Program-made: the position numbers and the translations under genes
From: Nocardioides solisilvae
GTDB taxonomy: Bacteria > Actinomycetota > Actinomycetes > Propionibacteriales > Nocardioidaceae
Assembly (NCBI RefSeq): GCF_003194625.1
Contig: NZ_QHKX01000004.1
Location: 186,001-250,000, forward strand
DNA: 64,000 bases
Reading direction: 5' to 3'
Notes under the pieces: model-generated
Databases searched by the model: none
The model's input: the letters and a program-made list of their open reading frames with translations, nothing else
What the model was told of the DNA's origin: nothing
Part shown: positions 27,763-36,444 of the stretch, in pieces
Layout: the number at the start of each line of letters is the position of its first letter
Position numbering within the stretch: position 1 is the first letter of the stretch

Positions 27763-28533
27763 ATGGGGATCCTGGACGGCAAGCGCATCCTGGTGGCGGG
27801 CGTGACCATGGAGAGCTCGATCGGCTTCGCGACGGCCCGGGTGGCGCAGGAGCAGGGCGCCACGGTGCTCATCTCGAACTTCGGCCGCGCGCTGGGCATC
27901 ACCCGGCGGATCGCCGGGCGCCTGCCCACGACGCCGCCCGTGCTCGAGCTCGACGTCACCGACCCCGACCACCTCGCCGGCCTCGCCGACCAGGTGCGGG
28001 AGCACGTGGACGGCCTGGACGGCGTCGTGCACTCGATCGCCTACGGCAACCCCCAGACCCTCCTCGGCGGACGCTTCCTCGAGGGGCCCTGGGAGGACGT
28101 CGCGCAGGCGGTGCAGGTCTCGGCGTACTCGTTGAAGTCGCTCGCGGTCGCCTGCCGCCCGTTGATGGGGCCAGGGTCCTCCCTGGTCGGCCTCACCTTC
28201 GACGCCACGACCGCATGGCCCGCCTACGACTGGATGGGCGTCGCCAAGGCAGGCCTGGAGTCGACCTCCCGCTACCTCGCCCGCGACCTCGGACCCGAGG
28301 GGATCCGCTGCAACCTCGTGGCGGCCGGACCCCTCAAGACGCTCGCGGCCAAGGCGATCCCCGGGTTCGAGGGCCTCGAGTCGGCCTGGAAGGACCGCGC
28401 GCCCCTGGGCTGGGACGAGTCCGACCACACGCCCACCGCCCGTGCGGTCGTGGCCCTGCTCTCCGACTTCTTCCCCGCCACCACGGGCGAGATCGTCCAC
28501 GTGGACGGCGGGTTCCACGCGATGGGGCTGTGA
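27763..28533 (+). CDS. fabI: enoyl-ACP reductase (FabI/InhA type)
   Basis: NADH-dependent enoyl-ACP reductase, final step of the elongation cycle; 256 residues. Cofactor motif GVTMESSIGFATA, VVHSIAYG, catalytic Tyr-x6-Lys in AYDWMGVAKAG, LVAAGPLKTLA and a RAPLGWDESDHTPTA stretch close to InhA. The substrate-binding loop is shorter than in mycobacterial InhA. ATG 27763 has GAGGGAG five bases upstream; GTG 27760 is less well placed. Confidence 0.93.
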   Translation: MGILDGKRILVAGVTMESSIGFATARVAQEQGATVLISNFGRALGITRRIAGRLPTTPPVLELDVTDPDHLAGLADQVREHVDGLDGVVHSIAYGNPQTLLGGRFLEGPWEDVAQAVQVSAYSLKSLAVACRPLMGPGSSLVGLTFDATTAWPAYDWMGVAKAGLESTSRYLARDLGPEGIRCNLVAAGPLKTLAAKAIPGFEGLESAWKDRAPLGWDESDHTPTARAVVALLSDFFPATTGEIVHVDGGFHAMGL

Positions 28534-28583
28534 CCGACCCGCTGGCCCCCACGCCGGTGCTGGCGTCGCCCCGCCCGGCCTGA

Positions 28584-28589
28584 CAGGGT
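28584..28589 (+). promoter_or_regulatory. possible leaderless -10 (SixA-like)
   Basis: CAGGGT, six bases, then GTG 28596; deviates at the first base. Confidence 0.35.
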
Positions 28590-28595
28590 GGGCGG

Positions 28596-29111
28596 GTGAC
28601 GAGTGATCCCCGGCTGCTGGTGCTGCTCCGGCACGCCTCCGCCGAGTCGACCGCGCCGACCGACGCCGCACGGACGCTGACCCCCCGCGGGCGGGCCGAG
28701 GCCGCCGCCGCCGGCCGGTGGCTCGCCGAGCAGCGGGTGTACCCGCAGCACGCCCTCGTCTCGGGCGCGGTGCGGACGAGGCAGACCTGGGAGGAGGCCG
28801 GCGCCGCGGCGGGGTGGACGCTGGTGCCCGAGGTCGACGACGCGCTGTACGCCGCCGGGCCGGACGCCGCGCTCGACCTGGTCCGGGCGGTGCCCGAGGA
28901 GACCCGGACGCTGCTGGTGCTCGGGCACAACCCGACCATCGCCTACCTCGCCCAGCTCCTGCAGGACGGCACGGGGGAGCCGGGCCTCGTGGCCGAGATG
29001 GCCCGGGGGTACCCGCCGGCCACGGCGACGCTCCTGGCCGTGGAGGGGGACTGGGCCGACCTCGACGTGGCCGCCGCGCGGGTGGTGGGCTTCCGTGTCG
29101 GACGCGCCTGA
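28596..29111 (+). CDS. SixA-like histidine phosphatase
   Basis: 171-residue member of the histidine phosphatase branch-2-like SixA group. Catalytic RHA motif in LLRHASAE and the second His in LGHNPT. SixA dephosphorylates phosphohistidine in E. coli; the target here is unknown. Its end overlaps the PrmC-like gene by 17 bases. Confidence 0.85.
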   Translation: MTSDPRLLVLLRHASAESTAPTDAARTLTPRGRAEAAAAGRWLAEQRVYPQHALVSGAVRTRQTWEEAGAAAGWTLVPEVDDALYAAGPDAALDLVRAVPEETRTLLVLGHNPTIAYLAQLLQDGTGEPGLVAEMARGYPPATATLLAVEGDWADLDVAAARVVGFRVGRA

Positions 29112-29898
29112 CCTGGCGGGCCGCGACGAGGTCGCGGCCCGGCTCCGCAGCTCCGGCTCGGTCTTCGCCGAGGAGGAGGCCGACCTGCTGGTGGGCGAGC
29201 TCTCGGGCCAGGACCTCGAGGCCGCGGTCATGGACCGGATGGCGGGGGAGCCGCTCGAGCAGATCCTCGGGTGGGCCGACTTCGCCGGTCTGCGGATCGC
29301 GGTGCACCCGGGCGTCTTCGTGCCCCGGCGGCGCACCCAGCTGCTGCTCGAGCAGGTGCTGGCGCACCTCCCACGGCACGGCCTCCTGGTCGAGCTGTGC
29401 TGCGGGACGGCCGCGGTCTCGACCGCGGTGGCGGCGGGGCGGGCTGACGTCTCGGTCCTCGCCTCCGACGTCGACCCGCTGGCCGTCGCCTGTGCCCGGG
29501 AGAACCTCGAGCGCTACGGCGGCCAGGTGGTGCGGGGCGACATCGCCACCGGGGTCCCCGACCAGCTGCTCGGGCAGGTCGACGTCGTGGCGGCCAACGC
29601 GCCGTACGTGCCGACCGCGCAGCTCGCCCTCATGCCCTCGGAGGCCCGGCTGCACGAGCCGCTGCGGGCGCTCGACGGCGGACCCGACGGGACCCGGGTG
29701 CAGGACCGGGTGGGCGCGGCGGCGGTGTCGCTGCTCGCCCCGACCGGGGTGGTGGTGGTGGAGGCCAGCCGGGCCGAGGCCGAGCAGACGGCCGCCCGCC
29801 TGTTGTGGCGCGGCTTCACCCCGGAGGTCGTCGTCGACGACGACCTCGACGCCACCTGCGTGGTGGGGCGCCGGGCTACACGGGAGGAGCAGGCGTGA
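29095..29898 (+). CDS. PrmC/HemK-related methyltransferase
   Basis: 267-residue class I methyltransferase of the PrmC-related group. SAM motif VELCCGTAAVSTAV, acidic ASDVDPLAV, and the substrate motif NAPYVPT in place of canonical NPPY. That variant is typical of an actinobacterial paralogue of PrmC, so release-factor glutamine methylation is not assured. GTG 29095 overlaps the phosphatase gene. The 3' end overlaps serB by 23 bases on the opposite strand. Confidence 0.82.
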   Translation: MSDAPDLAGRDEVAARLRSSGSVFAEEEADLLVGELSGQDLEAAVMDRMAGEPLEQILGWADFAGLRIAVHPGVFVPRRRTQLLLEQVLAHLPRHGLLVELCCGTAAVSTAVAAGRADVSVLASDVDPLAVACARENLERYGGQVVRGDIATGVPDQLLGQVDVVAANAPYVPTAQLALMPSEARLHEPLRALDGGPDGTRVQDRVGAAAVSLLAPTGVVVVEASRAEAEQTAARLLWRGFTPEVVVDDDLDATCVVGRRATREEQA

Positions 29899-31090
29899 CG
29901 ATCCCGGCCTCGGCGTCGGCCGCCTCGACCTCCTCCCGGGAGATGCCCAGCAGGTAGACGATGGCGTCGAGGTAGGGCACGTTGACCGCCGTGTCGGCCG
30001 CGTCCCGGACCATCGGCTTGGCGTTGTAGGCGATGCCGAGGCCGGCGGCGTTGAGCATGTCCAGGTCGTTGGCGCCGTCGCCGATCGCGATCACGGCCGC
30101 CTCGGGGACCCCGCACTCGGCGGCGAACTCCCGCAGGGCGGCCGCCTTGCCCGCCCGGTCGACCACGGGGCCGACGATGCGCCCGGTGAGGTGCCCGTCG
30201 ACGACCTCCAGCTCGTTGGCCCGGGCGAAGTCGATGCCGAGGTCGGCGGCCAGCCGGTCGGTGACCTGGCTGAACCCGCCCGAGACGATCGCGAAGCGGT
30301 AGCCCAGCCGCTTGAGCGTGCGCACCATCGTGCGGGCCCCCGGGGCCAGCACGAGGTCGCGGTAGACCTCGTCCAGGGCGCCGGCCGGGACGCCCTTCAG
30401 CAGGGCGACCCGGTGGTGGAGCGACTCGGCGAAGTCGAGCTCGCCCCGCATGGCGGCCTCGGTGACGCGGGCGACCTCCTCCTCGACGCCGGCGTGGGCG
30501 GCGAGCATCTCGATCACCTCGCCCTGCACGAGCGTGGAGTCCACGTCCATCACGATGAGACGCATGCTGCGGCGCAGCAGGTTGGCGGGCTGGACCGCGA
30601 CGTCGACGCCCTGGCCGGCGGCCTCGGGGGCCAGCAGGGTCCGGAGCCGCTCCGGCGAGACGCCGGAGACGTGCAGGTCGATCGCCGTCACGGGGTAGCG
30701 CGCCATGCGCTCGATCCGGTCGATGTTGGCCCCGCTGTCGGCGATCCGGCCGGTGATGGCCGCCATCGCGCCGGCCCGCAGGGGCGACCCGATCACCGTG
30801 ACGTGGCTGCGCCCGGCGGCCCGGCCCCGGTTGTCGCCGGTGCCGCGCTCGACCTCGACCTGGACGCCGAGCTCGTCGCCGAGCCGGTGGACCTGCTCGG
30901 CCACCCGGCGCCAGTCCCGCGGCGCGGTGACCAGGATGCCCAGGACCAACCGGCGCCGCAGCACGATCTGCTCCACGTCGAGGACCTCGACCCCGGCGGC
31001 GGCGAGCCGCGAGAAGACCGCCGCGGTCACGCCGGGCCGGTCCTTGCCGGTGAGGGTGATCAGCAGGGTCTGCGCGGCGTCGGAGTCCAT
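29876..31090 (-). CDS. serB: phosphoserine phosphatase SerB
   Basis: Last step of serine synthesis. 404 residues: two ACT-type regulatory domains (about 5-165, LITLTGKDRPGVTAAV and HVTVIGSPLRAGAMAAI) followed by a HAD phosphatase with MDVDSTLVQGE, IVSGGFSQVTD and GDGANDLDML. Long N-terminal ACT regions are typical of mycobacterial SerB2, where they mediate serine feedback. ATG 31090 is used. Confidence 0.95.
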   Translation of the reverse strand: MDSDAAQTLLITLTGKDRPGVTAAVFSRLAAAGVEVLDVEQIVLRRRLVLGILVTAPRDWRRVAEQVHRLGDELGVQVEVERGTGDNRGRAAGRSHVTVIGSPLRAGAMAAITGRIADSGANIDRIERMARYPVTAIDLHVSGVSPERLRTLLAPEAAGQGVDVAVQPANLLRRSMRLIVMDVDSTLVQGEVIEMLAAHAGVEEEVARVTEAAMRGELDFAESLHHRVALLKGVPAGALDEVYRDLVLAPGARTMVRTLKRLGYRFAIVSGGFSQVTDRLAADLGIDFARANELEVVDGHLTGRIVGPVVDRAGKAAALREFAAECGVPEAAVIAIGDGANDLDMLNAAGLGIAYNAKPMVRDAADTAVNVPYLDAIVYLLGISREEVEAADAEAGIVTPAPPV

Positions 31091-31100
31091 GGCACCGCCG

Positions 31101-31106
31101 AGGTTA
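31101..31106 (-). promoter_or_regulatory. -10 for serB
   Basis: TAACCT ten bases before ATG 31090; leader of at most a few bases. Confidence 0.45.
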
Positions 31107-31137
31107 CTGCGCGCACCGGCGGCGCGGGCGCCCGGGA

Positions 31138-31914
31138 TCACCCCGCGGTCGGGCGCTCCCGCGGCGGGTCGGGCCACACCTCGGGGGAGCAGGCGGCCAC
31201 CAGCGCGCGGCGGGCGGCCCGGTCGAGGGGAGCGAGGGCGCCCTCGCGGCGCGCCATCTCGGAGGCGGAGACGGGGCTGCCGTGGTCCTCGCCGGCCAGC
31301 TCGACCACCGCCAGGGCCTGCACCGCGCGCGCGGCCAGGGAGACGCAGCGCTCGGGCACGCCGGGTGGCGGGTCGAGGGCGGGGAGGCGTCGCAGCTCCA
31401 TCACCGCGTCGGCGAGCTCGGGTCGCCACCGGGCGACGTCCAGCTCGGCGAGGTCGTCGGCGACCGCGAGGACCGTCCCGCGCAGCTCGCGGTCCGCCTC
31501 CCCGACGTCGGGCACCGAGCGGCGGGCCGCGGGGAAGAGCTGCCAGGTGACCGACTCCCCGACGACCTGCGGGACGGCGCCCAGGCCCGCGTCGGCGGCC
31601 ACGACGGCCTGCCCGGCCTCCAGGGCCGCGAGGTTGAACGACGGGGGACCACCCAGACCGAGCGGGTCGCCGTCGGCGGGGAGAGCCAGCCCCAGCGACG
31701 TCGCCCCGCGGCGGCGCAGCTGCACCAGGAGGTCGAGGAGCGTCCCTGCGCCGTCGTGCGTGCCCTGCCCGTCGCGCCCGTCCCCGGGGGCGACGGCGTG
31801 CAGCGTCCCGTCGGCCGCGAGGGCGTCGAGGACCAGGTCCGTCACCGCCTCGCCGCGCAGCCAGGCCGTGCCCCACCACGCGAGCGCAGCAGCCTCGGGA
31901 AGCGGGGTGGTCAC
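31138..31914 (-). CDS. conserved hypothetical protein
   Basis: 258-residue soluble protein I cannot assign. It is Ala/Leu-rich with no signal peptide or membrane segment, few Cys, and a central region LGLGGPPSFNLAALEAGQAV that may be a conserved core. Codon use is like its neighbours. It diverges from the ABC ATPase gene across 53 bases, and the leaderless -10 supports expression from GTG 31914. Confidence 0.75.
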   Translation of the reverse strand: MTTPLPEAAALAWWGTAWLRGEAVTDLVLDALAADGTLHAVAPGDGRDGQGTHDGAGTLLDLLVQLRRRGATSLGLALPADGDPLGLGGPPSFNLAALEAGQAVVAADAGLGAVPQVVGESVTWQLFPAARRSVPDVGEADRELRGTVLAVADDLAELDVARWRPELADAVMELRRLPALDPPPGVPERCVSLAARAVQALAVVELAGEDHGSPVSASEMARREGALAPLDRAARRALVAACSPEVWPDPPRERPTAG

Positions 31915-31922
31915 GGGGAACG

Positions 31923-31928
31923 AGGCTA
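31923..31928 (-). promoter_or_regulatory. leaderless -10, conserved hypothetical
   Basis: TAGCCT, eight bases, then GTG 31914. Confidence 0.55.
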
Positions 31929-31954
31929 CCTCCGGCGACCGCCCCGGCCACGGA

Positions 31955-31960
31955 TAGGGT
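31955..31960 (+). promoter_or_regulatory. leaderless -10, ABC ATPase
   Basis: TAGGGT, seven bases, then ATG 31968. Confidence 0.6.
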
Positions 31961-31967
31961 GACCGGC

Positions 31968-32768
31968 ATGGTTGCCGTCCTCGAGTTCGCCGACGTCTCG
32001 GTGCGTCGCGGCGGCACCCTCCTCCTCGACGCGGTGACGTGGACCGTGGAGGACGACGAGCGGTGGGTCGTGCTGGGCCCGAACGGCGCCGGCAAGACCA
32101 CGCTGCTGCAGGTGGCGGCCGCGCAGATGCACCCGACCAGCGGCGTCGCCGGCATCCTGGAGGAGGTGCTCGGCACCGTCGACGTCTTCGAGCTGCGGAC
32201 GCGGATCGGGCTGACGAGCGCCGCCCTGGCCGACCGGATCCCGCGGCAGGAGCTGGTCCGCGACGTCGTGGTCTCCGCCTCGTACGGCGTGCTCGGCCGC
32301 TGGCGCGAGGCCTACGAGGAGCTCGACCACGAGCGGGCCGCGATGCTGCTCAACGAGGTCGGCGCCCTGCACCTCGCCGAGCGGACCTTCGGGACGCTGA
32401 GCGAGGGGGAGCGCAAGCGGGTCCAGGTCGCCCGCGCCCTGATGACGGACCCCGAGCTGCTGCTCTTCGACGAGCCCGCGGCCGGGCTCGACCTGGGGGG
32501 CCGGGAGGACCTCGTCTCCACGCTGTCCTCGCTGGCGATGGACCCGGACTCCCCGGCCACCGTCCTCGTCTCCCACCACGTCGAGGAGATCCCGCCCGGC
32601 TTCACCCACGCGCTGATGCTGCGCGCGGGTCGCGTGGTCGCCCAGGGCCCGCTGGACCGCGTGGTCACGGCCGAGGCGCTCTCGGAGACCTACGGCATGC
32701 CGCTGGTGCTCTCCGAGGAGGACGGGCGGTACGCCGCGCGGCGTCGTCCGGCCCGCCGCTTCGCGTGA
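31968..32768 (+). CDS. stand-alone ABC ATPase
   Basis: 266 residues with a single ABC domain: GPNGAGKTTLLQV, LSEGERKRVQVARA (Glu in place of the second Gly of LSGG), LLFDEPAAGLDLGG and SHHVEEIPPGF. The phrase HVEEIP plus lack of a membrane partner resembles the YlmA/ModF-like group of orphan ATPases. No permease gene is nearby. Function unknown; it may act on a distant partner or be non-transport. Confidence 0.85.
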   Translation: MVAVLEFADVSVRRGGTLLLDAVTWTVEDDERWVVLGPNGAGKTTLLQVAAAQMHPTSGVAGILEEVLGTVDVFELRTRIGLTSAALADRIPRQELVRDVVVSASYGVLGRWREAYEELDHERAAMLLNEVGALHLAERTFGTLSEGERKRVQVARALMTDPELLLFDEPAAGLDLGGREDLVSTLSSLAMDPDSPATVLVSHHVEEIPPGFTHALMLRAGRVVAQGPLDRVVTAEALSETYGMPLVLSEEDGRYAARRRPARRFA

Positions 32769-32813
32769 GCGCGACACGCCCCCGTCCGTGGTGGCGGTCC
32801 CCGGGGGGCGACG

Positions 32814-32997
32814 GTGAACAGCTCGTTCCTGGGCACCCCCGACCTGGACGCCTGGCTCCGGGCCGAGGGGCTCGACGGGCTTCGACCGGACCGGCCCCGA
32901 CGGGACCGTCCTGCGCGCCGCCGAGCTGGCCCGGGCGACGGCCACGAGCCTGCACGGCGAGTTCGCCGAGGTGGTCCGGACCGCCGACCTGCTCTGA
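32814..32997 (+). pseudogene. small gene broken by a +1 frameshift
   Basis: GTG 32814 opens a frame with neighbour-like codon use for 21 codons (VNSSFLGTPDLDAWLRAEGLD). At 32877 the coding signature moves to the next frame: with one G removed from the GGG run, translation continues GFDRTGPDGTVLRAAELA and ends at TGA 32995-32997, giving about 60 residues. Nearly every third base stays G or C on both sides only in this composite frame. It may be a real frameshift or a sequencing error. No family recognised. Confidence 0.55.
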
Positions 32998-33008
32998 GGG
33001 GGTAGGCC

Positions 33009-33956
33009 CTACTCGACTGTGACGGTCCGCGACTCGACGTACGGCTCCCCGCCCTCGCCGCCCGACGGGTCGTCCTCGAGGACCTCGATGACGTAGGTGC
33101 CGGGCTCGAGGCGCACGTCGAAGTAGAAGGGGGCGAAGGTCATCGCCTCCTCGGCGGTGGTGAAGCCCGAGTCGACCTCGCGACCCCGGTCGTCCAGGAC
33201 CCGCCAGGGGACGTTCGCCTCGAACGCGCTGGCCTCGCCGTTCACCGAGACGGGGGAGGCGACCGTGGCGCCCTCGGACGGGATGTCGACGGTGACGGGG
33301 GCGCGGACCTCCTCGGCGGCGGCGCGCGTGACGGGCTCGTCCCAGCTCACCGCGCCCCAGAGCTCGCCGGCGGGCTCGCCCTCGACCAGGAGCCGCACGG
33401 AGGCGTCGGGGTCCAGCGCCTCGGTGACGGTCCAGACCAGCTGCTGGACCATCGCGGCGGCGCCGGGGGAGCCGACGTCGGCCTGTCGCGCCTCGGCGGA
33501 CAGGTCCACGGTGACGACGCCGTCGGACCCGAGCTCGGCGGAGAGCACCCGGGTGGCGGGGTCCCAGCTCGTCGTGAGGTCGGGGTCCACCGGACCGGCG
33601 ACCATCGCCTCGAGCGCGCCGACCGCGGGGTCGCCGGAGACCGGCTGGCTCTCGCGTGCCAGGCGCAGGCCCGCGCGGGTGTCGACGACGAAGTAGACCG
33701 CGGCCTGGTCGGCGGGACTGCCGTCGGCGGTGCCGGTGGGTTCCGCGGGCTCGTCGGACGGCGACGCCGAGGGCGACGGCGTGGCGGCCGGGCTCGAGGA
33801 CGTCGCCGTGTCCCGGGCGGTCTCCTCGCCGTCGTCGTCCCCGCAGCCGGCCAGGAGGAGGCTGGTGGCCAGCGCGGCCACGGCCAGCCCGGTGGCGCGC
33901 GTCGCCGGGCGGTGGCGGGGGACGGGGCGGGAGGAGCGGCGCAGGGGAGCGGTCAT
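33009..33956 (-). CDS. GerMN/Gmad2 domain lipoprotein
   Basis: 315-residue secreted lipoprotein. Signal peptide with lipobox LLLAGC (Cys about residue 38), a Ser/Pro/Thr-rich linker, a GerMN domain (about 85-190, VYFVVDTRAGLRL, EAMVAGP, VVTVDLSAEA, QLVWTVTEA) and a C-terminal Ig-like Gmad2 domain (VDIPSEGATVASPVSVNGEA, FEANVPWRVLD, RTVTVE). These domains were named from Bacillus germination proteins but occur in non-sporulating actinobacteria on the cell surface. Role unknown. Confidence 0.9.
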   Translation of the reverse strand: MTAPLRRSSRPVPRHRPATRATGLAVAALATSLLLAGCGDDDGEETARDTATSSSPAATPSPSASPSDEPAEPTGTADGSPADQAAVYFVVDTRAGLRLARESQPVSGDPAVGALEAMVAGPVDPDLTTSWDPATRVLSAELGSDGVVTVDLSAEARQADVGSPGAAAMVQQLVWTVTEALDPDASVRLLVEGEPAGELWGAVSWDEPVTRAAAEEVRAPVTVDIPSEGATVASPVSVNGEASAFEANVPWRVLDDRGREVDSGFTTAEEAMTFAPFYFDVRLEPGTYVIEVLEDDPSGGEGGEPYVESRTVTVE

Positions 33957-34034
33957 GGGAGCGATGCTGCCACCCGGGACCCTCCCGGGACCGCATTGAC
34001 CGCCGGTCGGCCACGACGGCACCCCTCCTACCGA

Positions 34035-34040
34035 TAGGCT
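34035..34040 (+). promoter_or_regulatory. leaderless -10 for nfeD
   Basis: TAGGCT, six bases, then ATG 34047. Confidence 0.6.
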
Positions 34041-34046
34041 CACGGC

Positions 34047-34508
34047 ATGGACTGGCTGCGCGACCATGCATGGGAGACGTGGCTGGGCGTCGCCGTGCTG
34101 CTCGGCGTGGCCGAGATGTTCAGCCTCGACCTGGTCCTGGTCATGCTGGCGAGCGGCGCCCTGGTCGGCATGCTCGCCGCTGTCCTCGGGCTGCCGTTCG
34201 CGGTGCAGGTGATCGCCGCCGCCGCGACGTCGCTGGCCGCGATCCTGCTGCTGCGTCCCTCGCTGGTGGCGCGGGTCCACGGAGGTCCAGAGCTCCAGCT
34301 GGGCCACGGCAAGCTCGTGGGGCGCCAGGCCGAGGTCACGCAGGAGATCAGCGGCCTGCGGACCGGCAGGATCCGGCTGGACGGCGAGATCTGGTCCGCC
34401 TCGCCCTACGACGAGACGCTCGTCATCGCCGCCGGGGAGACGGTGGAGGTGCTCGAGATCCGGGGCGCCACCGCCTACGTCCACCCGGTGCCCCGACTCA
34501 ACAGCTGA
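34047..34508 (+). CDS. NfeD-family membrane protein
   Basis: 153 residues: two or three membrane helices (about 12-72) followed by a C-terminal OB-fold domain (GRQAEVTQEISGLRTGRIRLDGEIW, EVLEIRGATAYV). NfeD proteins pair with SPFH proteins in membrane microdomains; the SPFH gene follows 36 bases later in the same operon. Confidence 0.9.
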   Translation: MDWLRDHAWETWLGVAVLLGVAEMFSLDLVLVMLASGALVGMLAAVLGLPFAVQVIAAAATSLAAILLLRPSLVARVHGGPELQLGHGKLVGRQAEVTQEISGLRTGRIRLDGEIWSASPYDETLVIAAGETVEVLEIRGATAYVHPVPRLNS

Positions 34509-34544
34509 CACAACCCGCAACTCCTACTTCGGAACGGAGGGCCG

Positions 34545-35681
34545 ATGGAGTTCTTCCTCGTCCTGCTTGCACTGCTGCTCGTCTTCGTGGTGGTGGTGCT
34601 GGCCAAGACGGTCCGGATCGTCCCGCAGGCACGCGCCGGCATCGTGGAGCGGTTCGGCAAGTACAAGCAGACCCTGCCGGCCGGCCTCAACGTGGTGGTG
34701 CCGTTCATCGACCGGGTCCGCTACCTCATCGACCTGCGCGAGCAGGTCGTGAGCTTCCCGCCGCAGCCCGTCATCACCGAGGACAACCTGGTCGTCTCCA
34801 TCGACACGGTGATCTACTTCCAGGTCACCGACCCGGTCGCGGCCACCTACGAGATCGCCAACTACATCCAGGCGGTCGAGCAGCTCACGATGACGACGCT
34901 GCGCAACATCGTCGGCGGCATGGACCTCGAGGAGACGCTGACCAGCCGCGAGCAGATCAACTCCGGGCTGCGCGGGGTGCTCGACGAGGCCACCGGCCGC
35001 TGGGGCATCCGCGTGGGCCGCGTCGAGATCAAGGGCATCGACCCCCCGCCGTCCATCAAGGACTCGATGGAGAAGCAGATGCGTGCCGACCGCGACAAGC
35101 GGGCCGCGATCCTCACCGCCGAGGGCGAGCGCCAGTCGGCGATCCTCACGGCCGAGGGTTCCAAGCAGGCGGCCATCCTCTCCGCCGAGGGCGACCGTGA
35201 GTCGCAGATCCTGCGCGCGCAGGCCGACCGGGAGGCCGCGATCCTGCGTGCCCAGGGTGAGGGGCAGGCGATCCAGACGGTCTTCCAGGCGATCCACGAC
35301 GGCCGCCCCGACCAGTCCCTGCTGGCCTACCAGTACCTCCAGATGATGCCCAAGATCGCCGAGGGGGACGCCAACAAGGTGTGGATCGTCCCGTCCGAGA
35401 TCGGCAAGGCGCTGGAGGGCCTGGGGTCGACCATGAGCGAGATGGCGGGCATCCCCAAGGAGGCCACGCCCACGAAGCGCGTCGACATGGGTCCGAGCGA
35501 GCCGCAGCTGCCGCAGGTGGGCTCGTCGCAGTCCGGCTCGGGAGCCTCGAACCGCGCGGTGGAGGAGGCGATCGCGGCTGCCCAGCAGGCGTCCGCCACC
35601 CCGCCGCCCGCCGCTCCGGGCGCCTCCGGCGAGACGGGTCCCGGCGGCGCCGGTCCGTCGCAGGAGCCGCCGGTCCGGTGA
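34545..35681 (+). CDS. SPFH/Band 7 (stomatin-like) protein
   Basis: 378 residues. One N-terminal membrane anchor (LLALLLVFVVVVLA), a Band 7 domain (about 30-190, RAGIVERFGKY, IDLREQVV, MTTLRNIVGGMDL), then a coiled coil of five tandem 11-residue repeats (AILTAEGERQS type) encoded by 35106-35270, and a Pro/Ser-rich tail. Stomatin-like proteins oligomerise on the membrane and organise or protect membrane proteins. Start has GGAACGGAGG as ribosome site. The stop overlaps the TSUP gene as GTGA. Confidence 0.93.
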   Translation: MEFFLVLLALLLVFVVVVLAKTVRIVPQARAGIVERFGKYKQTLPAGLNVVVPFIDRVRYLIDLREQVVSFPPQPVITEDNLVVSIDTVIYFQVTDPVAATYEIANYIQAVEQLTMTTLRNIVGGMDLEETLTSREQINSGLRGVLDEATGRWGIRVGRVEIKGIDPPPSIKDSMEKQMRADRDKRAAILTAEGERQSAILTAEGSKQAAILSAEGDRESQILRAQADREAAILRAQGEGQAIQTVFQAIHDGRPDQSLLAYQYLQMMPKIAEGDANKVWIVPSEIGKALEGLGSTMSEMAGIPKEATPTKRVDMGPSEPQLPQVGSSQSGSGASNRAVEEAIAAAQQASATPPPAAPGASGETGPGGAGPSQEPPVR

Positions 35682-36442
35682 CGCTCCTCGAGGCGGCGCT
35701 GGTCGCCGTCGCCGGCGTCTGCGCCGGCACGATCAACACCCTGGTGGGGTCGGGAACGCTCATCACGTTCCCGACCCTCCTGGCGTTCGGGGTCCCGCCG
35801 GTCACGGCGAACGTCTCCAACACCATCGGCCTGGTGCCGGGCTCGGTCTCCGGCGCCGTCGGCTACCGCCGCGAGCTGGTCGGGCAGCGGTCCCGGGTGC
35901 TCCGGCTCGCGTCGGCCTCCGTGATCGGCGGCGTCCTCGGCGCCGTGCTGCTCCTGGTGCTGCCCGAGGGCGCCTTCGAGGCCATCGTCCCGGTCCTGGT
36001 GGTGCTGGGCCTCGTGCTCGTGGTGCTGGGCCCGCGGATCTCCCGCCGGGTCGCGGCGCGGCACGCGGAGACAGGGGGTCTGCCCCACCACGGCGCGTGG
36101 TGGGTGTGGCCGGCGATCATGCTGGCCGGTGTCTACGGCGGCTACTTCGGTGCCGCGCAGGGCATCCTGCTCATGGCGATCCTGGGGATCGGCATGGACG
36201 AGGCGCTCCAGCGGCTCAACGGGATCAAGAACATCCTGGGGGCGGTGGTCAACGGGATCTCCGGGCTGCTGTTCGCGGTGGTTGCCGACGTCGACTGGCA
36301 GGTCGTGGGGCTGATCGCCGTCGGTGCGGTGGTGGGCGGACAGCTCGGCGCCGGGATCGGCCGCCGCCTCCCCGACGTGTGGCTGCGGGCGACCATCGTC
36401 GTCGTCGGTCTGGTGGCGCTGGCCGTGTTCATGACGCGCTGA
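35678..36442 (+). CDS. TSUP (TauE/SafE) family permease
   Basis: 254-residue polytopic protein of the sulfite-exporter TauE/SafE family, about eight helices, with the family-type GTINTLVGSGTLITFP and YGGYFGAAQGILLM repeats. Members move sulfur-containing or other small anions; the substrate is not predictable here. Translationally coupled to the SPFH gene, which is unusual enough to suggest the microdomain protein may support it (inference). Confidence 0.9.
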   Translation: MTLLEAALVAVAGVCAGTINTLVGSGTLITFPTLLAFGVPPVTANVSNTIGLVPGSVSGAVGYRRELVGQRSRVLRLASASVIGGVLGAVLLLVLPEGAFEAIVPVLVVLGLVLVVLGPRISRRVAARHAETGGLPHHGAWWVWPAIMLAGVYGGYFGAAQGILLMAILGIGMDEALQRLNGIKNILGAVVNGISGLLFAVVADVDWQVVGLIAVGAVVGGQLGAGIGRRLPDVWLRATIVVVGLVALAVFMTR

Positions 36443-36444
36443 GG

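Noticed and set aside
29095..29898. prmC as gene name for the HemK-like methyltransferase
   Set aside because: The catalytic motif is NAPY rather than NPPY, typical of a related paralogue, so the release-factor role is not supported.
33009..33956. Evidence for sporulation from the GerMN domain
   Set aside because: GerMN/Gmad2 lipoproteins are common in non-sporulating actinobacteria and no other germination or sporulation gene is present.
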